A stretch of 64,000 bases of DNA from Eutreptiella sp. 'Long Island Sound 2002' (Eukaryota; Euglenozoa; Euglenophyceae; Eutreptiales; Eutreptiaceae), in the NCBI GenBank assembly GCA_964036045.1, contig OZ038388.1, positions 35,790,497-35,854,496 of the forward strand, written 5' to 3'. Positions 43,271-53,038 of the stretch are shown here, in pieces. Within the stretch, counting starts at the first letter, position 1. Each line of letters starts with the position of its first letter. The position numbers were made by a program, and so were the translations under genes. The notes under the pieces were generated by a model. The model made no database searches, had not been told where the DNA came from, and saw only the letters and a program-made list of their open reading frames with translations.

Positions 43271-46200
43271 ATGATCCCCAGATTCCTGATCGACCATTAC
43301 TTGATGTAGGGTCGCTTGTCTCCTCTCCCCTGGATCCGGCAGCGGATCCTTCTGTTGTAGTGGACGAGGTTGGTGTACAGTCCAAGCACAGGGCATGTCA
43401 GTTTGTCACAAAGCTGTGGGTCTCTGATTGCAAGGGAAATTTCCACCTCGCCACTTGTTTGTGTGACAATGGATCAGAGGTAAATCTCCAATCCAATTCA
43501 TTCTTACCCGACGACTGCGTGTTTGAATCGCCTCATCCTGTTACCCTCGAGGGAGTTTCTGGACATTCTCTCGCAGGTGGGCAACGCGGTTGTTATATAT
43601 CAACTCATTTGGTCGCTCAAGACCTTTGGGAAGAGCAAAATGTGGAAGAAGTTGTCCTTAAGGATGACTACTTCTATCGTGCCGACATAAAGTATGACCT
43701 TTACTTGGGCCATCCTTGGCTTCCCAAGAACAGGGTAGCGCCCGTAGGTCATCGTCGTTGTTTTTTGCTGGAGTCAGGTCCCTTGGAGCGTCCTGAATTT
43801 CGTTTTTTGCACGCAGGGTTTAAAAGTGCAGAAGAATTTTTGAAGCAAAAGGTGACACCAAAACTTGGTGAAGATGTCACCATTGCAGAGGTGAATGGGA
43901 GTGCCGATTACTCCCAAGAGTTAGAATGTCTTCGTAGGGACTCCCAGCCACGACGCCCTTCGCGCTGGCACTCTTCATCCTACAGAGTTGTCGACAAATG
44001 GCGCGATGCAATTTGTGAATATTTTGGTGAACACCATTCCTTTTGGCCACAGTATGATGCCTTTGCTAACCGTATGAACAAGCCCTTTGACAAGCACTTT
44101 AGCGACGCTTGGACCCATAAATGGGACAAGAAGTTGTGGATTAATCCTCCGTTTCACTTAATCCAGCAGGTCATCCACAAAATCAAGCAAGATAAAACCC
44201 AGGCAATTTTAGTTGTGCCCTTGTGGGACGACAAGCCTTGGTTTCAGGAATTACAAGACATTTGTGTAGATTACATCGAACTTCCCAGGAAGATTAAGCT
44301 GTATGCCAGGGACGACACAGGTCCCCTGCCACAGCGGTCCTGGAGTTCGCTTGCATTCCTGGTGGATGGAAAGCTTTCTGACTCTAATTCTGCTGATTCT
44401 GGTACTGATTCTTGTGTTGGGTCTGAATCTGAGGTTGAGCGTGGTACTGATGATGAATCTATTTTTTCTGATTTTTGTCCGTCAGATACCCAAGGTGATC
44501 CAACGTCCAAGGGATCCGCCTCGTCTCCCTCTTCCCCAATACGATCGACATCGAAAAGAATCTTCAGTGCACGGGCGAAGAAAAATTCCCAATTGCGCCG
44601 CAAATTCAGAGTTTTTTATGAAAAACCCCCTGTGGAAGCTTTCATGGATCCTTTCGAGGAGCTGGATCAAGAAGAGAATCTCTGGGATTTCGACACACGA
44701 CCCACCTATCTTCAAGAGGCAGTTGATACGGACCTGTTTAGGGACATCCGTAAGAAGATTCTTCCTGCCAAAGCCGAAGAAGTCGCCAAAGTTTTTTCGA
44801 CAGTAATTCCTGGCGATCAGGTGGACACCGAATTGTGTTCCAAGTCAAGAGAAAAGATTTTTGAGGAACGGAAGGACACAACCCTTTCGGGGAAGTTGAT
44901 CAAAGACCCCCCTGTCCGTGGACAGTTCGCTGAAGCCTTCATCGAGCTTCGTGAAGGGTACAAGGCAAAAAAACAGCGCCCTTATGAAAATTATGGACAT
45001 AAACACGAGATCCTCAGAAAAATCATCGAGAGAAATCTCAGGGAATTTGGTTGGCTTGAGGGTTGTATGACCAGCGAATGGTGCTGTGCACCCTTCACAG
45101 TCCCGAAGCCACCGCCTGCAGACCAGAACACCATTGATGGTTGGCGAATGGTGGTTGATTTTCGCAATCTCAACGCCGAAACCAAGGCGGATTCGCACCC
45201 CCTGCCCCTCATTGAGGAGGAAATCGCCAAGAGGGCAAGAGGTCGTTTGTTTTCTGTGCTGGATCTCCGTCACGGCTTTCACCAAATGCCGTTGAGGAAG
45301 GACAGCGGACCTCTCACCTGTATGTGCACGCCATGTGGCCCAGTCCAATGGACGGTCATGCCCATGGGCCTGAAGAACGCCCCCTCATTTTTTCAAAGAA
45401 TGATGGAGGATGTGCTTTTTTCAGCCCATCCTGAGCTTCGTGCCTTCGTGAGCGTGTACATAGATGACATAATCATCGCGACGGAAGGGGAGGGACTGAC
45501 CGAAGCTGACCTGGTGGCCCTACATGAGAAGCAGCTGAACCAAGTTTTGGACATTCTTGACGCCAATCAGCTGATTTGTGGGCCAAAGAAGGGAAAATTC
45601 TTTTTAAAATCAGTCGAATTTTGTGGTTCTCTCCTAGAGAATGGCACCCGACGACCCAGTCCAGGGAAGCTCGTCGCTATTCAGAAGTGGAAGCGCCCTG
45701 AGACGATCACGGAGTTGAGAGGATTCCTGGGTTGTTGCAATTTTTACCACACTTTTGTGCCGAATTATGCCAAATTTGCTGCCCCCCTAACTGAATTATT
45801 GAAGGTAGGGAGAGATGCGGGCAAGGCAGGTTCAAAGGTTCGTGTCAAGTGGACTGACGAGTGCGAGGAGGCCTTCCATCACTTGAAGGCGGCCCTCTGC
45901 GAAGTCGCCACGTTGCATGTGCCCCAATTTGACCGACCCTTCTACATTAGAACCGACGCATCTAGGTACGCGATCGGAGCTGTCCTTGAACAGGTTGATG
46001 AAGCCACCGGCGATCATTACCCTCTTGCATTTTGGTCTCGGAAGCTAGCCCCACGCCAAATGCAATGGTCGCCGCGTGAGCAAGAAACATATGCCATCAT
46101 CTGTGCTTTAAAAAAGTACCAATCGTGGGTTGGCACCAATCGAGTCGAGGTCCTGACGGATCATCGATCTCTGGAGTATTGGGCCACTGAACACATTGAT

Positions 46201-48414
46201 ACTGTCGCGAGCCCAGCTGGCCGACGGGCCAGATGGCACGAATTTCTCTCTCTGTTTGACCTCCCTGTGTCGTATTTGCCTGGAAAACACAACACGGTAG
46301 CGGATGCTCTGAGCCGATGGGCTTACCCCGCTTCAGAGGGGCTGCAAAGTACCAACATCCATGGTACGGAGCAGGACCGCCATGTATTAATCGAATGGGA
46401 TCAAGAAGAAAAGAAACTCATTCGACGTGCATGCATGCAATGCGCTGTTAAACAACACGCATTACCGTGTCACGACATCACGGCCATCACAGATCCGGCG
46501 CATGCTCATGAGATCTGCACCAAAACACTGAAAGTCGTGGAAAAAGTCACCGATCCCTCCTCAGGGAGTGTGAAACGGTTTGACTATACCCGACGAGTAA
46601 GTAGATTTCGGTTGATCCAGGGCATTAAGCGTCGAGATCCGGCCAAAACTCCACCCCTGCCTAAAGATTCCCTTATCATCCGTGACTGGACGTCCGATTA
46701 CCTGCAGGATCCCATGTTTAAAGAGGTCTTTGGAAATCTCAAATCCAAAGATGCTCACAGGGATGGGATTTTTTCTGAGTACTCGTTGGATGGGGGGAAG
46801 CTGTGGATGGAGGGTAAATTGTGTGTGCCAGACGCCCTAGCCCCCCGAGTGTTAAACTGGTGGCACAAATGGGAGTCCCCCCAGGCACATGGCCGTCGCC
46901 TGTGGTCGATGATTAAACATAGGTTGTTTGGCTCACGGCTATATACTCATTGCATGAAAGTAGCCGCCGGATGTGCCCAATGTGCTGTCTCGACGCCCCC
47001 CAGCGCGAAGAAGCACGGCCATCTGAGGCCTCATCCTGTTCCGGAGCGCCTCTTTAACAGAGTCACCAGTGATTTCTTCTATCTCGGTGAACTCGATGAC
47101 GAAGAGTGCCATTGGACTAATAAAAAAGTCAATGGTGTGCTCCTCATTCAGTGCCGTCATTCCGGCTACATTCAAGTGTTGCCTTGCAACATTGAGTCGA
47201 TGACTGGCAAGGCTGCCGCCAAATGGTGCGCGCAGACCTGGATGGGAGGTTGGGACGTCCCATCCGAGGTGGTGACAGATTCAGGCAAAGAGTACACCTC
47301 CGAATGGTGGAGAGAATTATGTGCTCGCCTTGGAATCCACCACCTCCGATGTGAAATCCACTCGCATCGAGCGCTGCCTGGTGAAATAGCCGGCCGCTCA
47401 ATTATAAATATGCTTCGTAAGGAGCTCGCGAGTGAAAAGGATTTCCATTGGATGGAAGTTCTCTTCGCATTGCTTCGCCGTTACCACAACACGCCTTTGT
47501 ATCATGGCCTTTCTCCAAATGAAATTGTCTTTGGACGAAAGAAGTGTTGGTGGAACATGCCGTTGAATAATCCTCGCCCCTGTAAGGATGCTTCGTTGTT
47601 TTTGGACGATGTCCAACGAGCAGATAAAACTGTCTCGAAATTAATCGAGAAGCATCAAGCTGACTGGCTTTGGGTTCAAAATCAAGGTCGAAAAAACCCC
47701 CACAATTTTGGAGTCGATGATCGAGTTTGGCTTCGAAAATCCGAAACCACCCTGGACGGAGATGACAAGCTTCTTCCCTTGTGGGAGGGGCCATTCGCTG
47801 TTACAGCGCGTCTTGGTGAGAACAGGTGGAGGATTCGTGTGGATGTCAGCAGGGAAATTGACGTTTCGGGCGATCGCCTCAAGAGAGAGATCCCCTCCCC
47901 CAAGGATCGGGTTAAACCCCTTTTTTGGACTGCGAAACACTTGTCTGATCGGGTCATCGAAGGGGGAAAGTACGAACTCAAGAGGATTGTTGAAGCAAGA
48001 CGTGACGCCAAGGGCGAATGGGAATTTCTGTGTGAGTGGAGGGGCTTTGATTCCAGTCATAACAACTGGGAACAAGCCCAATCTTTTGTCCATGGATACA
48101 CCAAGGGGTTCATCGACTTCCTCAAGAAGCACCCCGAAATTGGAGTACTCCTGACAGATTGTTTGTCGAAACCAGACAGACAAGTGGAGAGCGACGGAAA
48201 ACGACCTGTGGTGAATCGAGATCCAGCCTTTTACGGCCCTCAGCAGCCACATTCCAGGGCTGATCCGTGGATCCCCCCTCCTGCGGTCAGGCCAGCCCAG
48301 GAGCCAAATGAGGACCAAGCTTCAAGTTCGGCCGCTGATTTGCAGCGCCCAAGCCGTACGAAGGCCAGGCCAGACAGGTTGGTGGTCACATGTATTCGTG
48401 CTTGGCCGAATTGA
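43231..48414 (+). CDS. pol: E4 Pol polyprotein: PR, MTase-like, RT, RNase H, IN, chromodomain
   Basis: About 1727 codons. Counting from the GTG at 43360: protease near 15-130 (active site CDNGSEVN, Asp36); DIRS-type methyltransferase-like module about 205-320 (DAFAN, WINPPF with Asn262); Ser/Asp-rich linker about 330-400; reverse transcriptase about 590-770 (FSVLDLRHGFHQM, YIDD at 700-703); RNase H about 860-970 (RTDAS, REQETY, TDHRSLEYW); integrase with H/H...CAQC zinc finger about 1168-1210, then Asp in TSDFF, Asp in VTDSG and Glu in LPGE (34 residues between the last two); chromodomain about 1535-1590 (YELKRIVEARR, WEFLCEWRGF, NNWE). Ty3/gypsy domain order. The chromodomain usually guides integration to marked chromatin. 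No ATG at the start, consistent with a readthrough fusion. All catalytic residues I can place are present. Confidence 0.95.
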   Translation, partial: GSHENRPSPGDFRHDPQIPDRPLLDVGSLVSSPLDPAADPSVVVDEVGVQSKHRACQFVTKLWVSDCKGNFHLATCLCDNGSEVNLQSNSFLPDDCVFESPHPVTLEGVSGHSLAGGQRGCYISTHLVAQDLWEEQNVEEVVLKDDYFYRADIKYDLYLGHPWLPKNRVAPVGHRRCFLLESGPLERPEFRFLHAGFKSAEEFLKQKVTPKLGEDVTIAEVNGSADYSQELECLRRDSQPRRPSRWHSSSYRVVDKWRDAICEYFGEHHSFWPQYDAFANRMNKPFDKHFSDAWTHKWDKKLWINPPFHLIQQVIHKIKQDKTQAILVVPLWDDKPWFQELQDICVDYIELPRKIKLYARDDTGPLPQRSWSSLAFLVDGKLSDSNSADSGTDSCVGSESEVERGTDDESIFSDFCPSDTQGDPTSKGSASSPSSPIRSTSKRIFSARAKKNSQLRRKFRVFYEKPPVEAFMDPFEELDQEENLWDFDTRPTYLQEAVDTDLFRDIRKKILPAKAEEVAKVFSTVIPGDQVDTELCSKSREKIFEERKDTTLSGKLIKDPPVRGQFAEAFIELREGYKAKKQRPYENYGHKHEILRKIIERNLREFGWLEGCMTSEWCCAPFTVPKPPPADQNTIDGWRMVVDFRNLNAETKADSHPLPLIEEEIAKRARGRLFSVLDLRHGFHQMPLRKDSGPLTCMCTPCGPVQWTVMPMGLKNAPSFFQRMMEDVLFSAHPELRAFVSVYIDDIIIATEGEGLTEADLVALHEKQLNQVLDILDANQLICGPKKGKFFLKSVEFCGSLLENGTRRPSPGKLVAIQKWKRPETITELRGFLGCCNFYHTFVPNYAKFAAPLTELLKVGRDAGKAGSKVRVKWTDECEEAFHHLKAALCEVATLHVPQFDRPFYIRTDASRYAIGAVLEQVDEATGDHYPLAFWSRKLAPRQMQWSPREQETYAIICALKKYQSWVGTNRVEVLTDHRSLEYWATEHIDTVASPAGRRARWHEFLSLFDLPVSYLPGKHNTVADALSRWAYPASEGLQSTNIHGTEQDRHVLIEWDQEEKKLIRRACMQCAVKQHALPCHDITAITDPAHAHEICTKTLKVVEKVTDPSSGSVKRFDYTRRVSRFRLIQGIKRRDPAKTPPLPKDSLIIRDWTSDYLQDPMFKEVFGNLKSKDAHRDGIFSEYSLDGGKLWMEGKLCVPDALAPRVLNWWHKWESPQAHGRRLWSMIKHRLFGSRLYTHCMKVAAGCAQCAVSTPPSAKKHGHLRPHPVPERLFNRVTSDFFYLGELDDEECHWTNKKVNGVLLIQCRHSGYIQVLPCNIESMTGKAAAKWCAQTWMGGWDVPSEVVTDSGKEYTSEWWRELCARLGIHHLRCEIHSHRALPGEIAGRSIINMLRKELASEKDFHWMEVLFALLRRYHNTPLYHGLSPNEIVFGRKKCWWNMPLNNPRPCKDASLFLDDVQRADKTVSKLIEKHQADWLWVQNQGRKNPHNFGVDDRVWLRKSETTLDGDDKLLPLWEGPFAVTARLGENRWRIRVDVSREIDVSGDRLKREIPSPKDRVKPLFWTAKHLSDRVIEGGKYELKRIVEARRDAKGEWEFLCEWRGFDSSHNNWEQAQSFVHGYTKGFIDFLKKHPEIGVLLTDCLSKPDRQVESDGKRPVVNRDPAFYGPQQPHSRADPWIPPPAVRPAQEPNEDQASSSAADLQRPSRTKARPDRLVVTCIRAWPN
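43975..44330 (+). other. Methyltransferase-like (DIRS MT-type) domain within E4 Pol
   Basis: The segment reads VVDKWRDAICEYF...YDAFANRMNK...WTHKWDKKLWINPPFHLIQQVIHKIKQ...ILVVPLWDDKPWFQEL. The DxFAxxxN, WxNPPFxLI and VPxWxxxxWF pattern is that of the DNA-N6-adenine-methyltransferase-like module known from DIRS-type tyrosine-recombinase retrotransposons. NPPF corresponds to the catalytic (D/N)PP(Y/F/W) motif of amino-methyltransferases. I see no clear SAM-binding glycine motif, so activity is uncertain. Present in all five copies, always between protease and reverse transcriptase. Confidence 0.7.
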
Positions 48415-50093
48415 GGAAGCCATCCTACCACATTCTGCTCAATCCACTGTTCATTCTTTCTGTTTATGTCATGATGTGGAGAACTGCAAATGTTTGATAA
48501 TTTGACGTCAATCAATCAATTTTTCTTTGGTCTCCGTTCGGTAGCGTATCGAAAGTCGAATACCAAAAGCCACGGAGTGTGCTGCCGTGTTCAGAAAAAA
48601 CCAAACTCAGGCTTAATTCAGGCAGATTCGGGGTAATCTTGTCTCTGTTGGTCTGTGCATCTTTGGAATTTGGCTACTCGTGCAGATGGAAGCAAATGTA
48701 CATAATCAAAACGCTGGCCAGCGACAGTCGCCCCTTTCAGCGACATTCACCCCTACAGGCACCCCCTGTAGTACTGGCTGCACCAGATGCGATGCCAGGA
48801 ACTCAGATCGTACCTTCATTTGCTGTGATGCTAACGCCAAAGTCCAGATTCAGATCCAGGATCCTCAAATTTGCCTTGAATTTCTCAGGTTTGTCCATCA
48901 TTCTGCCACTGTTGTACGAAACCCAGACGTCAATTGTTCAGACAACCTTCAGATAGGAGCTCTAGGGACTTCTAAAAGCAACCTCTGAAGTCCGTAAGCT
49001 TCGTTGTATTTTTGGCACACGCCAATGTGAGCTCAATCCGACCTGAAACTGTCGAAAATGGTGAATCCAAGTGTCTTGTGGGACTCAATCGAAAGATTGG
49101 CCTTGTCCAAGTCGATTGACACCACCGCCACTGTAAATTCGGTGTCTCTCAGTTATATACTGTCAGTAAAGCGCCTTCAGCGAACCTTCGGCGCGTTACA
49201 TGCCAAGGATCCAGGGCCAGCATGTCCCATCATGATGCATCATCACATGATCCACATTTTCATAGAATCTGTTAGATGCTCGCGAACCAACGTGCCGGAA
49301 AGCACAATTGAGCTGAATAAACGACAATATATATTAACTTTAGTCTAAACGAAAGTGTTAGTAGTTTCAGTTCTAGACATTCCGCTGCATTTCACTTTCA
49401 TCTTAGGGAATTTGTTGATTTTAGGACAATTTAGTTTGATTTCCTTGTCATCTCCTCTCATTCCTTGAAGATCTGTTTAGATCTAAGTGCACAGAAAAAC
49501 ACCCTAACCTTCCGTGATTCACTTAGGGTCTGTAGATTACATTTGTATTTGTTTTAACTCTCTGTGAGTGTTTAATCTCCTTCATCTGTGCTCCAAATGA
49601 TTCTTAATCTTGCTCAATCTTGTGATCATCCACCAGATGCGCCAAATCTGAAGCACATGCTGCACTTTTCAGAACGAGAAAAGCGGGAATAACACGATGT
49701 AGAGTTCGGCGAGGACACCGTAGCGTGCCCGCGACAGCGAAACTGTGCCAGAGCGCTGAGATGTCACTCCATTTCTTGATCCCCCCACTCAATCCACCAA
49801 TAATCTACCTCATTCTCAACCAATGCATGGTTTGGTATCGATTCTCGATACGTTTACATGCTTTTTAGCCCTTGACCTAATGTTTTACTGCACGGAGGAC
49901 TGGTCGTCACTTCTCATTCTGTCTCATTTCAGGTTCATCCATCCTGATTCAGTGCCAATTCAGCCCAAATCAGGTCAGATCAAGCAGATTTCGCCCCATC
50001 GAGGCTACATTTCTATTTTTTTTTCTGGGACTTACCCGCACTACATTCTTCGTTGACGTAGCGACACACCCCAGTGTGTTTTTGGAGGGGGAG
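48415..50093 (+). other. E4 3' non-coding region and polypurine tract
   Basis: About 1.68 kb, ending in GGAGGGGGAG before the 3' LTR. No env-like gene. Holds the 96-codon frame (49058-49348), the palindrome ATGATGCATCAT (about 49231-49242), and the CTAAGTG/CACTTAG inverted repeat near 49483-49525. Confidence 0.82.
49058..49348 (+). CDS. Small open frame in E4 3' region, unknown
   Basis: 96 codons, same ends as in E2, E3 and E5. No domain recognised; may be chance. Confidence 0.2.
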   Translation: MVNPSVLWDSIERLALSKSIDTTATVNSVSLSYILSVKRLQRTFGALHAKDPGPACPIMMHHHMIHIFIESVRCSRTNVPESTIELNKRQYILTLV

Positions 50094-50625
50094 TGTAAGT
50101 GCGGCTAGCCCCATCTGCTCAGATTTTCAGACATTCTGCCCAGATTGGCTACATTTTGGTCATTTTCTTTGCTTCGGCGGAATCGCCGCCTCGCAGCTCA
50201 GTCTCAGGATATTTCCTATATATTTCTGATATGCCGGATTTGATTCCGCGGTCCATTCCCCGTAAATCCGCCGCGTTCCGCTATTTTAGCTGGAATCGCC
50301 ATTTGCCGCTGACGCGCGCTCGCGGGCCAGATCGGCCAAACATTTTTACATAATTGGATTATTTAAATCTTTTCAGACAGTTTTGGACACTCAGATGTAT
50401 TTAGAATAATCCGCGTCAATTTTCTTCATAGACTGGGATTTTCTGCCGGATAACAATCAGCATGGACCTTGCTTCTGTTGTCGCTGCTCTCGCCTCCGTT
50501 AGTGTTCGAGTATCCGGTTCTACCCCCAATAACAACATCCAGGGAGACTCCTCGCGTGCCTGCCCCACTGGTCTTGCCGGCCCCGAGCCCTCCGGCACCC
50601 TCAACGACCCAGGGCAGCACTTTCA
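50094..50625 (+). repeat. E4 3' LTR
   Basis: 532 bp, close to but not identical with 39827-40358. Tail-to-tail with the E5 3' LTR across 38 bp. Confidence 0.96.
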
Positions 50626-50663
50626 CTTCCGTGCCCGTTGATCCTGGGACATCACCTCGGGTG
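50626..50663. other. 38-bp island of target DNA between E4 and E5
   Basis: Starts with the E4 duplication CTTCC and ends with the E5 duplication GGGTG (50659-50663). Matches window bases about 77-114. Confidence 0.85.
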
Positions 50664-51201
50664 TGAAAGTGCTGCCCTGGGTCGTTGATGGTGCCGGAGG
50701 GCTCGGGGCCGGCAAGACCAGTGGGGCAGGCACGCGAGGAGTCGACCTGAACGCTGCTGTTGGGGGTAGAACCAGATACACGGACACCAACGGAGGCGAG
50801 AGCAGCAACAACGGAAGCAAGATCCATGTTGATTGTTATCCGGCAGAAAATCCCAGTCTATAGTCTGAAGAAAATTGATGCGGATTATCCTAAGTACATC
50901 TTAGTGTCCATATCTGCCTGAAAAAATTTATATAAATCCGATTGTGAAAAATATTTGGCCGATCTGGCCCGCGAGCGCGCGTCAGCGGCAAATGGCGATT
51001 CGAGGTAAATGATCGGAACGCGGCGGATTTACGGAGAATGGACCGCGGAATCAGATCCGGCATATCAGAAATATATAGGTCTGATCCTGAGACTGAGCTG
51101 CGAGGCGGCGATTCCGCCGAAGCAGAGAAAATGACCAAAATGTAGTCAATCTGGGGCAGATCTGCTAAAATCTGAGCAGATGGGGGTTAGCCGCACTTAC
51201 A
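50664..51201 (-). repeat. E5 3' LTR
   Basis: 538 bp of the second LTR subfamily. Unlike the 5' LTR it keeps the gag ATG (50826-50828), and it has CTATAGTCTGAAG in place of CTATGAAG near 50860. Confidence 0.94.
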
Positions 51202-52843
51202 CTCCCCCTCCAAAAACACACTGGGGTGTGTCGCTACGTCAACGAAGAACGTAGTGCGGGTAAGTCCCAGAAAAGAAATAGAAATGTAGCCTCGATGGGG
51301 CGAAATCTGCTTGATCTGACCTGATTTGGGCTGAATTGGCACTGAATCAGGATGGATGAACCTGAAATGAGACAGAATGAGGAGTGACGAACAGTCCTCC
51401 GTGCAGTAAAACATTAGGTTAAGGGCTAAAAGCATGTAAACATATCGAGAATCGATACCAAACCATACTTTGGTTGAGAATGAGGTAGATTATTGGTGGA
51501 TTGAGTGGGGGAATCAAGAAATGGAGTGACATCTCAGCGCTCTGGCACAGTTTCGCTGTCGCGGGCACGCTACGGTGTCCTGGCCGAACTCTACATCGTG
51601 TTACTCCCGCTTTTCTCGTTCTGAAAAGTGCAGCATGTGCTTCAGATTTGGCGCATCTGGTGGATGATCACTAGATTCAGCAAGATTGAGAATCAATTTG
51701 GGCAGGGATGAAGGAGATGAAAGAATCACAGAGAGGGAAAACAAATACAAATGTAGTCTACAACTCCTAAGTGACTAGAAAAAGATCAGCGTCAGCGAAG
51801 TTAGGCAGAGCCGTAAACAGATCTTCGAGGAATGAGAGGAGATGACAAGGAAATCAACCTAAATCGTCCTAAAATGAGGAAATTCCCTAAGATGAAGGTG
51901 AAATGAAGCGGAATGTCTAGAACTGAAACTACTAGCACCTTTGTTTAGACTAAAGTTAATATATATTGTCGTTTATTCAGCTCAATTGTGCTTTCCGGCA
52001 CGTTGGTTCGCGAGCATCCAACAGATTCATTGAAAATGTGGATCATGTGATGATGCATCATGATGGGACATGATAGCCCTGGATCCTTGGCATGTAACGC
52101 GCCGAAGGTTCGCTGAAGGCGCTTTACCGACAGTATATAACTGAGAGACACCGTATTTACAGTGGCGGCGGTGTCAATGGACTTGGACAAGGCCCATCTT
52201 TCGATTGAGTCCCACAAGACACTTGGATTCACCATTTTCGACAGTTCCAGGTCGGATTGAGCTCACATTGGCGTGTGCCAAAAATACAACGAAGCTTACG
52301 GACTTCAGAGGTTGCTTTTAGAAGTCCCTAGAGCCTCTGTCTGAAGGTTGTCTGAACAATTGACGTCGGGGTTTCGTGCAACAATGGCAGAATGAAGGAC
52401 AAACCTGAGAAATTCAAGGCAAATTTGAGGATCCTGGATCTGAATCTGGACTTTGGCTTCCGCATCACGGCAAATGAAGGTAAGATCTGAGTTCCTGGCG
52501 TCGCATCTGGTGCAGCCAGTACTACAGGGGGTGCCTGTAGGGGTGAATGTCGCTGGCCAGCGTTTTTACTATGTACATTTGCTTCCATCTGCACGAGTAG
52601 CCAAATTCCAAAAATGCACAGACCAACAGAGACAAGATTACCCCGAATCTGCCTGAATTAAGCCTGAGTTTGGTTTTTTCTGAACACGGCAGCACACTCC
52701 GTGGCTTTCGGCAGCGTATCTACGCCTTGTCTGCCAAACGGAGACCAAAGAAAAGCTGATTGACGTCAAATTATCAAACATTTGCAGTTCTCCACATCAT
52801 GACATAATCAGGAAGGATGAACAGTGGATTGAGCAGAATGTGG
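51202..52843 (-). other. E5 3' non-coding region and polypurine tract
   Basis: Tract at 51202-51215, then about 1.6 kb. The 96-codon frame is open (51945-52235). The inverted repeat of the other copies is lost; a different sequence stands at about 51765-51815. Confidence 0.8.
51945..52235 (-). CDS. Small open frame in E5 3' region, unknown
   Basis: 96 codons, as in E2-E4, with several residue changes. No domain recognised. Confidence 0.18.
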   Translation of the reverse strand: MVNPSVLWDSIERWALSKSIDTAATVNTVSLSYILSVKRLQRTFGALHAKDPGLSCPIMMHHHMIHIFNESVGCSRTNVPESTIELNKRQYILTLV

Positions 52844-53036
52844 TTTTTTCAAGTCGTCAGAACACTCACATTGGAATAAGTGGTCGACGGGGCGAAGCTG
52901 GAGCTTTTGTAGGAGTTGGACATGCAAGGGTTTCGAACCTACACCCTTGAGCCCTAGCGACGAGTGCCATGACGCCCTGGACTAGACGACTGTTACCCAG
53001 ATTATGGCGTCAGCGACTCAAGTCACGACGGATCTC
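52844..53036 (-). mobile_element. tRNA-related SINE-like insertion
   Basis: A 193-bp insert found only in E5, replacing about 11 bp of the element. On the minus strand it has an A-box-like TCGTCTAGTCCAGG (52976-52989), a perfect RNA polymerase III B box GGTTCGAAACC (52929-52939) 36 nt further on, and a terminal A6 run (52844-52849). A short A tail plus internal promoter is the SINE pattern. The tRNA-like part does not fold into a good cloverleaf, so it is not a functional tRNA gene. About 45 nt upstream of the A box is longer than usual. No target duplication seen. Confidence 0.55.
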
Positions 53037-53038
53037 CC

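Larger units (their letters stand above)
39827..50625 (+). mobile_element. E4: intact Ty3/gypsy chromodomain LTR retrotransposon
   Basis: 10,799 bp, LTRs 39827-40358 and 50094-50625 (532 bp), TG...CA ends, 5-bp target duplication CTTCC at 39822-39826 and 50626-50630, and an empty version of the site near 73-80. The only copy with uninterrupted gag and pol, all catalytic motifs present. I count about six LTR differences (GGTCGATT/GGTCCATT near 39986/50253, a small cluster near 40140/50407, GTTGGTG/GTTAGTG), so it is not brand new. Confidence 0.97.

Noticed and set aside
48415-50093. Envelope gene in the 3' region
   Set aside because: No open frame above about 125 codons and no signal peptide or membrane segment in any copy.
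52905-52998. Functional tRNA gene on the minus strand
   Set aside because: A and B boxes are present, but the acceptor and T stems pair poorly and position 33 of the would-be anticodon loop is not T. A SINE-like or pseudo-tRNA origin fits better.
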